Assembly: GCA_023614405.1 (NCBI GenBank)
Contig: CM042694.1
Location: 482,519,392-482,583,391 of the forward strand
Direction: 5' to 3'
DNA length: 64,000 nucleotides
Source: Avena insularis
Taxonomy: Eukaryota; Streptophyta; Magnoliopsida; Poales; Poaceae
Shown one piece after another: positions 37,801 through 50,648 of this stretch. The translations under genes were made by a program, and so were the position numbers. Numbering within the stretch: position 1 is the first letter of the stretch; every line of letters begins with the position of its first letter. Below the pieces are notes generated by a model. The model saw only the letters and a program-made list of their open reading frames with translations. It did not search any database and had not been told where the DNA came from.

Positions 37801-38718
37801 CTCTGGCGTGATGGGCAGACACTCTGGGCGGCGCTATGGTGGTCCACGGCCTGCGTCGGGGGGAGGGAGAAGTGGCGGTGAGGTCCGGGCTAGCTCATAG
37901 ACATGGCGAGAGAGAGAGGGGCGGTCTGCTGCGGCGATGGCAAGTTAGGCCGGCGAGCATGGCCTCGGGGTGGCATGGCATTGCTTCTAGGGGGTAGGGG
38001 ATGGGGTGTAAATGGCCTGGTTGGATCAAGTAGAGACAATGGGAGCAAATGGGGGTCAATTGGGGGCAAAACCCTGTAGAAAACAGTGAACTAGTTTTAG
38101 AGTTTGATTCCTGCCTGCCATGTGTTTGTTGAAATAGCCGCAAGAACTTTACTTTTGAATTTTGAAAAGATTTTTGGTGGGTGTGTTAGTATTAAGCTTG
38201 AGACTCTGTGGGTGCTTGGGTTTTGAAAATTGAGTTCATTTGAGTGGTTTTTGAAATAGGGGGATCTTCCCATATGAACTAGATTGAAAATTGAAATGCC
38301 ATTTAATATTAGTGTTTGAAAGTTTTTCGTAGATCACAAAGTGGGCCTTGGTACCTCATTATGTGTACTAGCAATGGGTGCAAAGATCCACAATTATTTC
38401 TGTTAAGAATTGAGTACTAGGAATAGCCAAAGTAGGCATGCTGATTAAAATGGCACAAATGACCATTTCATTCTTTTATTCATTTTGATTTGTTTTTCTT
38501 TGGGATTTGTTTGGGAATGATCTAGATGATGTTTATTTCACCTAAGAATCATTTTACAAGCAATGGATCACTTAATCATGGCAATTCAAAACAACTCCTA
38601 TTTAAATGCACACCCATATGAATGCTTTAATAAATTTAAATTGGAAAAGTTTTTGTTAACCCCAATTTTGATGATTTGGATCTTGAATAACCTTGGATTA
38701 AAGTTTTGGGATGTTACA
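34829..38718 (-). mobile_element. 3.9-kb solo LTR or LARD-like unit C, AGTAG target duplication
   Basis: This unit has perfect 5-bp direct repeats AGTAG at 34824-34828 and 38719-38723. On the minus strand it starts TGTAACATCCCAAAAC and ends CCGGTTGTTGACA, giving the TG..CA ends of an LTR. Copy E1 runs through the equivalent site near 7.87 kb without it, confirming an insertion. It holds no coding capacity. A GC-rich block at about 37.0-38.0 kb yields several overlapping random ORFs. I found no internal repeat of its ends, so a solo LTR is more likely than a complete element. Confidence 0.75.
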
Positions 38719-41700
38719 AGTAGATTATTACCATTTGGTAAATAACCCATAATCATATAATTATGAAAATAGAATTTTCTGACCTTTTTGAAATGTAGGT
38801 GATGACAATATTTGATTTGCAAATACTTGATATAAAATAACCAAAGGACATGAGCAAGTGTGACTTGCCTTTTTTGATTGCAGGATTATGCACTCACGGT
38901 CTTCGAGACAATAGAAGATTCAATATCTGAAATCAGCATCATTGGTCCGGCACGGACTAATGTTTAAAGAAACAATATGCTATTATGCATAAGTAATGTA
39001 ATGCATTTTGCAAAATCCCGAGATAATTCCCCAACAAAGTGGATGATTTAAGCTTAGATGGTACCTTTAGATTTGGTTATTCTTTGAGTTTATTTTGCAA
39101 GTAAAACACAATAGCCATCTAAGATGGAGGTTAATTGCTATATGGTAACTAAGATGAAAGTTAATGTGTTAGGTTGTTAAGAGTTGAAGGACTTATTATA
39201 AGATTGTTGTTTGACGTGGCAAAACGAATAACTTTTGAAGAAAATGTTGTTTATAAGAAGTGTATCAACCTTTAATAATTCAGGGATTAAGGTTAACAAT
39301 TACAAATGATGTTGAGTGATCATAATTTTGGATTGATTTTATAACAGGCCAAAGTTAACTATAAAAGTAAATATGAATTTTTAAGTCTTAATGTTTAAGG
39401 TATTTCAGACCAAAGTTTACTATAAAATATAAAGAATTTTAGACATGATATTTATAAGTTTTGAGATTTAAGGTAAGTTTTAAAACATAATTAAACTTAA
39501 GGTGTAATATTTCTAAAACATTATCAAGTTTTAGGGTTATGATTAGAGTGTGATATCATTCATTTCCAATTTAAGCGAATGGTGAGTTTAGATTTAATTT
39601 GCTATTATGTAATTAATACGCAACTTATTAATGGAAGCATAATTAGATGATCTTATTAATTTGTTAGGGTGTAAAGTCATGTTAGGTATGGTTAAGATAT
39701 AAAGATCATTCACCCTCAATATAAGTGAATGGTGTATAAGGTTAGCTTAAATGTTGTTGGTTTAGATTTTATTTAAGATTTCAAAGGAGTATTATAAGTT
39801 TAATAATTTACATTTAAGGAATTATAGTTATGATTTTGGATTTTGCACCTAACTTGAATGATTTAATGTTTATAAAGAAATGTAGTTATTTCTTATTTAG
39901 GAGATAATTTTAAAGAATTCACAAAGCGTTTATCTCATTTTAATAAAATAGATAAAGGAACGTTTATTACCTAAGAATCTTGAAATGTTCTGGAATAATA
40001 TACTTAGTATTTTTCTAGTAAAATATACTTACTTAAGATCTTAAAAATTATTTTTATTTATTTTTAAGTAATATATTTATTTTTAGAAAATTCCACAAAG
40101 ATTTAAATGTCCTAAAATATTTATTTCAAGTTTTATTTGTCTTAAAAATAAGTTGACATTTTTATAAAATGTTAAAATTATTTTTATATGCTAAAATGAT
40201 TTTTATTCATTTTTAGAACTTTTCCTAATTTTTCTAAATTTCATTTAGGGTTTTAGTAAATTTAATATTTAGTTGTATTATATTTAACTTAGACAAACAA
40301 AGTTATATTTTTATTTGGTAGAGATTATTTTTGTGGTCATTTTGATATATTATATGTATTTTTATGAATTTCCTAGATTTAACTATATTTCTCTTGATTC
40401 TAAATATTCATAAGGACCTATATGTAATTTTAGAATTTTATTTTTATTTCCATAGAAATTTTAAGTAGGCTAGGCCCGTGGGTTGGCCCATCTCAAACCC
40501 GGCCCTAATGGGCCACATGGCCCAGTAGGGTCAGGTACAACCCTAACCTTTAGTGGTAGGTTGGCCCATCTGGCCCCGTTCTCCCTCGAGCTCCTCTCCT
40601 CTCTCTAGTGACCTTACATCACCATCGTAGTCATTCCTCGATTCCGGCTGGTTCTGGCCGGTTTCGGCCTTCTCGACCACCATCGTGGTATGAGATGGTA
40701 CATTCAACAATGCTGCGTCATTCTACCCTGCTCGATTTGTCGCTCGGGCCCTCTGCTAGCCGCACTGCCATCTCTCTTGTGCCTAGGGTTTTGCCCTTTT
40801 GCCCCAATGTGGTGCTCCGACGATTCCCTTTGGTGTTGTGCTGGTGCGATGGTGTTGAAGTGGTGTTGTTTGTGCCCTCCTCCTTTGGTGGTTGCCGTGT
40901 CCGCGACTTGGCGCGAGTTGCAGCGCCTCTGGGTGCTCCCTGTGTCACCGTGTTCTTGACTTCGGTGCCGAGCTCTACTTCCTTTTCTTGCTGAGCAAGG
41001 CCGTCGGGTAAGTACTTCCTTTTCCCCCTCTGTTCCTCACTCCACTCTCTATGTGTCGAACCCGAGCTAGGGTTCCTCACTCCTATGATATCAGTTGCTT
41101 GGGAATTACCTTGATAACTCACTAGGCTTAATCCAAAATTGCTCTAGAGTATACCTTGCTCAAATTACCTTTGGATTAAGGTGGTTGTTGGTTCTATGTT
41201 GCTAGTTGGCATGCTTGAGTTTCCTGACAATCTATGATGTGGGAATCGTTGTTGGTTCAGACTGCTGTATTCACTGGATTCTGTATGTTCCTGATTTGGT
41301 TCAGTTATTATGATTGATATGATGGTAAACTGAACTTATGATTCAGTAAAGACACCTGTTTCTTAACAGATGTTGTTAAGTTTCTTAAACTGATCCCTTG
41401 CTAAATACCACTAGGGAAGTGTGTTTCAATGTTGTTTTCATAGTGGCCTTTACTACCTGGAACTTATTGTTGTGGTGCCTCTTTCTAGAGTGTGCACATC
41501 ATCCTTCCATATATATAATTTGCTGTCATCTAGACTAGTAGTACCTTTTTGATATGCTGGCTACTACATGTCTGCAATACTTGTGGCTTTATGCAAATGT
41601 TCTGGCTACTGTGATACCTCCTTAGAGGATGCACAAAAACTAGATCATATGTATATCCTTGCTATAACATTGCTGGTTAGAAGTTTGGACTTTTCCTAGC

Positions 41701-43382
41701 CAATGATATCTTAATTTGAGGCTTAAGATTTGTAAAAGCAATTATGAATGGATTCTTGCTTCAGTTTTTAAGAAAGGATCTGTTTTATTGTACGTTCCTA
41801 TAATGAAACAACCTACATACTTGATTCCTAGAACATCTGTTAGGAAAATGGTAGAAACTCTTTATGTTGAATTGGAGTTATATGAAAATGGTGTGACCAT
41901 TTCTGGAGTGGCCTTTGTGATTAAAACTGCCACTGTGGTGCCTCCCTTGTGGAGTGTGCATAGTGGTAGTTTAAATATGTACTACTAACTCTACTTGGTT
42001 ATTTAAATTGCACACCAGCCTATGATGCAAAGCCTGAGGCTTTAATCTTGGGTGAGATAAATAAATATGTTCTATGGCTACTTTCTTTTAGCTATGGGAT
42101 GAACCTAGAATAGCACTTCTATGCTTAGCTGAGAGCTTCATGTCCCTCTAAATCACCTTTTGCATTAAAAACTAAAGGAATAATAATGGATACTACTCAA
42201 GCTCTCGGTTATTAACCTGTTATGCTGAGTTGCCTGATGTAGAGGATGATTTATTGGTGCTTGTGTGATTGATCTGATCTCTGATTTATTCAGATCTTCT
42301 CCTTGTTTTGGCTTTGCTTCACACCAGAACTTTCCTCTCCTCATGTATCCATGGTTGCTTTAATATTTGATGGATTGATCTATGGTTTGGTGATGAATTG
42401 GTAGGGTTGGTTATGTGTATAGTCTACCGTTGAACTAGTAGAAACCAGGAATATTTGTGATGTTCTTGAGGTAGAGACATATGTCTATGGGAGGAAGATG
42501 GAAATATGGACGTGTGATAAGCAGTGTGTGTGGCTGTGCCCTCTCTTTTCTCTTGCTGGTGCTATCTTGGTGTGTCAACATCACATCTACTGCAAGCAAT
42601 GAGTAAGCTGCTTGCATATGGGCCCTTCCTGGTTCAAGTTTCCTTACAGAGAGATATTTCTCTTGTGGATGTGATCAAGTAAAAGATGATCTTTTACTGT
42701 TTGACTGTTTCTTCCATCTTACCACTAAGGAAACATTCCTTTCTACTTACTTTGGTGAAGCTTACCCCTCTCAAAGCCTGTGATGGTGATCTGAGGCATG
42801 TTACATTGAAAGAACACACACTACTGGTGAAACTTGCCCCTTTTCTAGATTTAGCTCAATGATGCAATTAGGCATAACATTTCTATGCCAAGGCCTGAGA
42901 GCAATCCTATTCCACTAATCCTTCTTTCCATTATATTTCTTGTGCTTGTCTTTTTGTTTTATTTTGCAGATATCAAGATCAGGAGGAAAACCATTAAGTC
43001 ATGAAGATTTCGCTCAGGCAATGTAGTTTAGGATTTCTATTTGTGTTTACCATTGTAATTATTTTCTTTTTATATTTGTAAAGACAATGTAATATTGTAT
43101 ACTTTATTTAATAAAGGTAATTTTCTCTCTTTTTGTAAAGTCAATTACTCTCGTATTTCATTTATACTTGTGATTGTAAGGATAATGAATATTCTGTCTA
43201 TAATAAAATAAAATGTATTCTTATTTTGTACTCTTGAATTTGTAACTATTGTATAATATTTATTATTAAGAATTCAATTCTTGTTTGTTTGTGAAAATAT
43301 TAATATTCTTTATTTTTAATTATATTTCATTTCTTCTAAGTAAGGCCATAGGAATCCATTTCTTACTAACCACTTGGTGACG

Positions 43383-46183
43383 ATGCCTCTTGCATCATCG
43401 GACAAGCTCAACAAATGCACCTCATTGGATTTCTCTAAAGGGAAGAGTTTTGAGACAAATATGTTCAAAAAATTTGGTCATCACATCAATTTCTCTGGAG
43501 GATTTCGCAGAAGGCCTTTCTTCCTGGTTGGCTCATTTGGTCGTGCAAATTTTAAGATTGATGTTCATACTATTGGCATTGTGCTACAAGCTTGTTTTGG
43601 GGGACAAGCATCAAAATTTCAAGTCAAGATCCTCCAAGATAGAACCTTTAGGTTCTCTGTTGCATCACGAGCAGTGGGTTTTGAAATATATAATTCTGGT
43701 TCTTTCTCAGATGAATCATTTATCTTGAAGATCAACCTTTGGGGTGATGGAGGTCCAAATTGGAAATTCGAAGAGAAAGAATATTACAAAGAATTGGACA
43801 AGGATTGGATTTTTGTTTCATACAAAAAGAAAAATAAGATCTTAGTCTTTGGTCGTATTGGTTCGCCGACATCAACGGTCCCATGCAATAACGGTCAAAT
43901 CAAAGGTGACATTAAACGAGTTGTACCAGGTACATCATTTGCGGAAATTGTGATTAATGGTCAAGTTATTGAGGGTGCGAAATCTCCTACAGACAACAAA
44001 TCAACCTCAATTAATTTGCCTAGTCTTTTACCATATTTGAAATTCCCAACTTTCCCTTCTTGTCCCTGGCCCGACAAATCTTACCTGCATTGGTTCAAGG
44101 CCCATGTCACGCCGCAAGTATCCCGGCCCAGGGTGTTTGATTGTCTTAAAGATTTTGCTCTTGCCCAAAAAAAGAATTCGCCCGAACCCCCTGCCTCCTC
44201 AACTCCCACGCCTGCAGAAACCCCAACTTCCTTGCTCTGCTCGTCACCGGCGACAACCGCCGATGCAATGGCAAACATTCCACTTGACCCACAGCCTTTC
44301 CTACCCCATGGCTTCGAGATTCTGTAGGTGGCTGGCCGGAATCGGGTCAAGAGGGTGGTGGTTCCTCGTCGACCGAGGGCTCATGAACAGTATGCTATTG
44401 CGCACATTCATCCCCTTCCCCCTAGTCCAGTTCCTTTTGATAATATCAGAGATGTGTTGCAAGATTTCTTTTTCAATGAAGCTTGTGTTGATTTCCGTGA
44501 TATTCAAGATTGTCCATTTGGCTCTTCATATGTTCAATTTACCAATGTCAGTGACCGAGACCGGTTAATTGCTGCGGGTCCAATCCCCTTCCAGGATGTT
44601 GCAATCTCATTTGCTAGGCACAATGAGGGAATTAACTGGCGTAGGACTCAATTTAACAATGAATGCTGGGTTATGCTCCTGGGTCCTCCACTTGATCATT
44701 GGCATACTGAGGACCTGAATGTAGTCTTCTCTGATATTGGTAAAGTGCTACTTTGGGAAAGGGACCCTGAGCACAAGGGCAGGATCATTGCTAAACTCAG
44801 AGTCACTGATCTTTTAGATGTTCCTAAAAGTGTTAGATTCACCATTGGAGACCTTGTGGAAACAGAATCATGGACTTTCTCTGTTGAAATTTTAAACAGC
44901 AATCTCCTGGGAGGGGGCCCACCTGATGAGGACCCACTACCTGATGATGATGCTGACCCTCATCCTTGCCTATGGTGGGACCCATTTTTGGCCCCCCTCC
45001 ACCACCACCTCCTCCACAACCTGAAGGAGACATTGGTGGATGGGACCAATGGGTTGAGCCTGCTCCTCAACAAAATAATGCTGGATGGGGTAATTGGAAT
45101 GCTGTCCAAGGACCTGTGTTTGCTGAGGGTGTTGACATGCCTATTGATAACCTGGATTTGCCACCTCAGGAGGCTGACAGTGCTGTTACTGGTTCCATTC
45201 CTGTTGCCAATGTTTCATCTGACAATGACAAGGCATCTGTCCATGGAGCTAATGATATTGAAGCGAAGCAAGTAATTGCTGATGCTAACCAGGATGTGGG
45301 CATGGGAGAAGGACTGCTTAATATTCTGCAGAATTACCAGGATGGCGAGGAGGACAACCACCATGCTAATGAAGGAAATCAACATGATGACTGGATGATT
45401 GAGGACACAAACCTTCTCTCCCCCAATGAGGCACATCTGCAAGTTGGGATGGCCAGCATTCCATTTGTCAATTCCTCTGAAGTGCTATCTGCTAGGCAAT
45501 CCTTCTCCAAGCAAGGCCTAGAACTATGGGACAGATTCTTTGCTCCACACATCAATCCCTCACCTTACAAAGGCAAATTGCAATGTGATATCCCTGTAAA
45601 TTGGTTTAACTTTATCACCCTCATGCTCATCACTCCTGAAAAATTCAGTTGGGCAAGACACTTTCTTACTTCTCCCCTTTGGGATATTATTAAGGAGCCA
45701 ATTGCAGAAGAAAATACTTTCACTTTCATTATCCCTGATGAATGTGTTGGACAGATGCCTCCTCACTGCCTGAATGAATCCCCATCAAACATGATGGTGC
45801 CAAATGCTCCTGCAAAAAAGAGGAGGGGTAAAGAACCATTGGTGGACTCTGAGGTGAGAAGGAGCCCCAGAATTGTGGAACTTAATGGGGGATTTAAAAG
45901 CCATGTGAATGGTTCTGATCCTAATTGTCTCTCTTGCAATGCTGCACCACCCTGTCTCAGTAATAAAGTTGTTAAGAACCTTGCTGATTCATTTTGCAAG
46001 GTTAAGGAGGGGGAGCTTGAGAAAAGGCTGCTGAAGAAGAGCAGGCTCAATGATATGATCATCAAGCCACCTGGAAAACCTGGACCAAAGAAGACTGGTT
46101 CTGACTCAAACCTTCCAAGCAAGAAGAAAGGTGGAGCTGCTGAATCTTGTGGACAACAGTCTAAGAAGAAAGCACCTAAATAA
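43383..46183 (+). pseudogene. LINE ORF1 (nucleic-acid-binding protein), disrupted
   Basis: The frame starts at 43383 (MPLASSDKLNK). It contains the plant-LINE ORF1 segment ending FRFSVASRAVGFEIY, a proline-rich middle and, after 44328, a second conserved stretch (VVVPRRPRAHEQYAIAHIHP). It ends with a basic Lys-rich tail (about 46000-46183). An in-frame TAG at 44325-44327 interrupts it, and a single-base-type frame change occurs near 44950-44966, before the poly-Pro run. ORF1 proteins bind the element RNA and assist target-primed reverse transcription. No CCHC knuckle was seen. Confidence 0.8.
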
Positions 46184-46384
46184 TGTTGTTAATGTCTGCA
46201 AAATACTATCCTTTTGTGACTGGATCATTTACCCTTGGAGTCTGTTATGAGTTGTTTAAGACCTTTATGTTGTTATGCATGTTTATGAATTTAGTACCCT
46301 ATGATATTTACAGTATTGCTTGTGTGACTACAAACCTTGTGTCACCCCAATACTCACTCAACCTGTTTATCAATAAGTAACAAT

Positions 46385-49300
46385 AGAAATTGGAAGATTC
46401 TGAACTGGAATCTCAGAGGAATTAACTCTAAGAAGAAATGGTTGGCATTAAAAAGCAAAATCGTTGAATCTGAATGTGATATCATTTGTCTACAAGAAAC
46501 CAAGAGAGAAATCTTTGATACCAATTATTTAAAGAAATTCTGTCCAAATAAGTTTGACAGCTTTGACTTCCTACCTTCATTTGGTGCTTCTGGAGGGATC
46601 ATCATCATCTGGTGCAGTTCATTATTTAATGGCATCAGAGCTTTCCAAAATGAATTCTCCACTTCTGTCACTTTCACCTCACAATTATCCAATGACTCCT
46701 GGACTCTTACAAATATCTATGGTCCATGTCAAGCTGATAGGAAAATTGAATTTTTGGACTGGTTTTCCAACATCTCTATGCCTGATAATGTAGACTAGCT
46801 TGTCTTAGGGGATTTTAATCTTATTAGAAGACTTACTAATAGAAATAAAAGTGGGGGGGGGGGGGATGTTAATGAAACTATTCTTTTCAATGATGCTATC
46901 AGCAACCTGGGACTTATTGAGCTACCACTGAAAGGAAGGAAATTCACTTGGAGTAACATGCAAAAAGATCCACTTCTGGAAAGACTTGATTGGTTCTTTA
47001 CTTCTAGCTCATGGACAACCAAATATCCTTATACTTTGGTTACCCCCTTATCCAAGCCTACTTCTGATCATCTACCTTGTGTCATCTCTATTGGAACTAA
47101 CATTCCCAAGGCACAAATTTTTAGATTTGAAAACTACTGGCTTCATCATTCTGATTTTAAGATGATTGTGCAAAATGCCTGGAATATACCAGTGAATTAT
47201 CAGGACTTGGCAAAAAGAATATGTGCCAAATTGAAAAATGTGAGTAGAGGCATCAAGATATGGGCCAAGCAGTTACCATGCTTAAGGGACCAAATTGCTA
47301 AGGTGAATGACACAATTGACCTTCTAGATCTACTTGAAGAATCTAGAACCTTAACCATCAATGAATGGCACATCAGAGATATCCTGAAATCCCATATTAT
47401 CTCTCTTCTCCAGAATCAAAACACCTATTGGAAACAAAGAGGAAAAATTAAATGGGTGAAACTAGGGGATGAAAACACAAAGTTTTTCACTCCAAAGCTA
47501 CCATCAGTTATAGGCACAATTATATCTCAATGATCAAGAATGAAAATGGCCAGGAATTTTTCAATCACTATGACAAGGCTGATATTCTTTGGAATGACTT
47601 CAGAGCAAGAATGGGTACATCAATCAAAACTGAGATGCATTACAACCTAGCAGATTTTTATGGAAATGGAATGACTGATGAGATGAAGAATTCACTCGAA
47701 AAACCTTTTCTTGACAAGGAAATTGAGGAGGTTATCTCTGATTTGCCAAATGACAAGTCACCTGGGCCTGATGGTTTTAATAATGAATTTATCAAAAGTT
47801 GCTGGTCAATCATTAGAAATGATATCAAATTACTGATTCATGATTTCTTCAATGAGAAAGTCTCTCTTGAGAGCATCAACTCATCCTACATTACTCTCAT
47901 TCCTAAAGTCACATGCCCTTCTACCTCTGCTGATTTCAGACCAATTTCCTTATTGAACCGTGTGTTCAAAATCATTACCAAACTTCTGGCAAATAGACTG
48001 CAATCTGTTATTCTGGAATTGGTGCACAAAAATCAATATGGTTTTCTCAATAATAGATCTATTCAGGATTGCCTTAGATGGGCATTTGAATACCTATTCC
48101 AATGCCACAAGTCAAAGGAGGAAATTCTAATTCTAAAACTTGATTTTGAGAAGGCATTTGATACAATTGATCACTCTGCCATCATAAATATCCTTAAAGC
48201 TAGAGGATTTGGAAGGAAATGGATCAAATGGATAGAAATGATCTTTGAATCTGGAACCTCTGAAATCCTACTAAATGGAGTGCTTGGGAAAAATTTCTAT
48301 TGCAGGAGAGGTGTGAGACAAGGAGACCCTCTTTCACCACTACTATTTGTTCTTGCTGCTGACCTTCTACAATCTGTCTTGAATAAGGCCATGCATATGA
48401 ACCTTCTAACACCACCTATAGATGGACCACCCAACAGTGATTTCCCTATTATTCAATATGCCGATGATACATTGGTGGTACTTAAGGCATATGCTACTCA
48501 ATTATTGTGCTTGAAAGCACTTCTTCTAACATTTGCAAATTCCACTGGGCTCAAAGTCAACTATTTGAAATCTAGCATGATGCCAATAAACTTATGTAAT
48601 GATAGGTTAATGCATTTTGCTATGACAATCAATTGTCAAACTGGTAGCCTCCCTTTCACCTAACTTGGTTTACCACTAAGCATTTCAAAACCATCTATGG
48701 AGCACTTTTTCCCATTGTTCAAAGAGTTGAAAGAAGATTATATGGTATAGCTGATTTCTTGAACTATGGAGGAAAATTGCAACTGGTAAAATCTGTTCTG
48801 TCCTCACTCCCTCTATTTTTCATGAGTTGTTTGGAGGTACCAATTGCCATCAAGGATCAAATTATAAAATACATGATACATTGTCTATGGAGAAAGAAGA
48901 CTAAAGATGTTAAGCAAAAGGACAAGCTCTGGTGTCTTGGGATAAAATCTGCCGTCCTAAAAATTAGGGGGGTCTAGGGGTGCTAAACCTACAGATTCAA
49001 AATACTGCCCTCCTTCTAAAAAACTTGGACAAATTCTACAATCACCATGACATCCCTTGGGTTCATCTCATATGGGAAACTTACTACAAAAATGGAAAAC
49101 TACCTGGAAGAAGCATGGAAGGATCATTCTGGTGGAGATCTCATATCAAATTAATTGATAATTTTAAAGGCATGGCTAAGTGCAATCTGATTTCAGGAAA
49201 GTCTGCTTATTTCTGGTCTGACCTTTGGCAAGATGAGTGCCTGATGAATAAATTCCCTCACCTTCTGTCCTATGCTAAGATTTCAAATATCAGTGTACAT

Positions 49301-50026
49301 GACTTCTTACATGTTGATTTCTTAGAGGATAATTTTCACCTACCACTCTCTCAACAAGCATACTCTGAGTTTATAATCATGGAAGAAAGGTGCCAGGAAA
49401 TCATGCATACCACTCATGGGGATACCCATGATAATTGGAGCTATATTTGGGGGTCAGATAAATTTGAAGTAAAAAAGGCCTACTCAGCCATGATTGGATA
49501 TTCACCATCACCACCACATTTCTCATGGGTATGGACATCCTCTTGCCAAAATAAACTCAAGTTCTTCTTATGGCTTTTGCTTCTGGACAGACTGAATACA
49601 AGGAATCTTCTGAAAAGAAAGCAGTTCATCCTGCCTGACTACAATTGTGTAACATCCAACTGTTACTTGGAAGAATCAGTAAATCATCTATTCTAGGAAT
49701 GTTCATTTGCAAACAAATGCTAGGACCATATTTACAGAAACAGAACTGCAAACCTAACAGGATTGGAAGCTATTTCAGACATCAAAGAAAAGTTACACCT
49801 ACCATTTGCAATGGAAATCATTATCATGACTACCTGGGGTATGTGGATATGCAGAAATGAGAAGATTTTTAATGACAAAAGACCCACACTTGAAAGATGG
49901 AAAGCAATCTTCTATCAAGAAATGAGATGGCTACAGTTCAGAATCAAAGGAAAATACAAGGAGAAATTCAAAGCCTGGCTGAACCAGCAATTAGATCAGG
50001 GATACGGTAGATTTTACCCATCTTAG
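46385..50026 (+). pseudogene. LINE ORF2 (endonuclease and reverse transcriptase), disrupted
   Basis: An APE-type endonuclease comes first (NWNLRGINSKKKW, CLQETKRE, LVLGDFN). The reverse transcriptase follows, with [41 protein letters not shown] and the catalytic YADD at 48457-48468. A zf-RVT region (FSWVWTSSCQNKLKFFLWLL) ends it. Lesions: TAG at 46796-46798, a frame change at the T5 run 47483-47487, TAA at 48661-48663, a frame change near 48705-48713, a frame change at the G6 run 48967-48972, and TAG at 49694-49696 and 49721-49723. A run of 13 G at 46853-46865 keeps the frame. The protein would nick target DNA and copy the element RNA; this copy cannot make it in full. Confidence 0.9.
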
Positions 50027-50457
50027 AATGGTTTTACTTTACTGTTTTGATCTACCTTAGATCAATAGTCTATCTGTATTTATCTTTGTAACATACTCAT
50101 ACCTTATAATAAAAAATTGCAGTGGGGATTCTCCCTACTGTTTCACCTCAAAAAAAATTCTTCTAAGTATTTATATATTATTTAATTCAACTTGGGAATT
50201 TTCTAAATTCATTTGAATTCACCTTTGAGATTCAAATACATGTTTGAATTAATTCCCCCTCAAAACACAAAGATTTGATAGAGGTCATGTCGAAATCTAT
50301 CGCACCTGTACTGATGTTTCCACTAATAGAAGAGAGACCTCGATCCCTCCATAGCTTTATAGTTTTGCGCGAAAATTTCCCGGATTTTCTTATGCATGAA
50401 TGCAGTGCACACACATGTGTCCTCTCTGTTTCCAGGTGCTAATCCTAGGGTGTTACA

Positions 50458-50648
50458 GGCTCTCCCCCTTAAATTAAACTTTGTCCCCGAAGTTTGTACT
50501 CTCTTTCATTTTGAAAGGTAAGACTAACTTCTTCAGACCATGATAGTTCTTTTAAATCCATGATGAAAACAATTGGTGTATCTTCAATTAATAGTTCCAT
50601 GAATCCTCTTCTAATTTGCCAATAGCCAACTAGCCATCCCTTAGGATA
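50458..50648 (-). mobile_element. internal 3' end of the E2 element with polypurine tract
   Basis: On the minus strand the sequence reads CTTCGGGGACAAAGTTTAAT then TTAAGGGGGAGAGCC directly before the TGTAACACCC start of the LTR. This resembles the end of the pol region and polypurine tract in chromovirus-type gypsy elements. Beyond 50648 it is cut by a CACTA terminus, so pol is not present in the window. Confidence 0.6.

Larger units (their letters stand above)
43331..50169 (+). mobile_element. LINE (L1-type) with 12-bp target duplication
   Basis: A non-LTR retrotransposon occupies 43343-50157. It is bounded by identical 12-bp copies of TTCTTCTAAGTA at 43331-43342 and 50158-50169, with a short A tail (50150-50157) before the right copy. 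The order is ORF1, endonuclease, reverse transcriptase, zinc-binding RVT-associated region and 3' untranslated region, all on the plus strand. Only about 40 bases precede the first ATG, so the 5' end may be slightly truncated. The element is inserted in repeat E2. It is disabled by several stops and frameshifts but kept at nearly full length. Confidence 0.93.
33647..50457 (-). mobile_element. long LTR-like repeat E2, split by two nested insertions
   Basis: Read on the minus strand the unit begins TGTAACACCCTAGG at 50457. It is directly preceded by a purine-rich AAGGGGGAGAGCC run (50458-50476), the arrangement seen before 3' LTRs of Ty3-gypsy elements of the chromovirus type. The other end, TACTACATCA, lies at 33647. 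Nested inside are the 3.9-kb unit at 34829-38718 and the LINE at 43343-50157. Without these and their duplicated target copies the unit would be about 6.1 kb, very long for an LTR, so it may be composite. Much of it matches copy E1 in the reverse orientation. It contains AT-rich stretches (38.7-40.5 kb) and a GC-richer, promoter-like part near 40.5-41.1 kb with no credible ORF. Confidence 0.55.

Noticed and set aside
46796..49723. TGG-to-TAG stops in the LINE read as RNA editing or stop-codon recoding
   Set aside because: The element also has frame changes and a TAA; ordinary mutational decay is sufficient.
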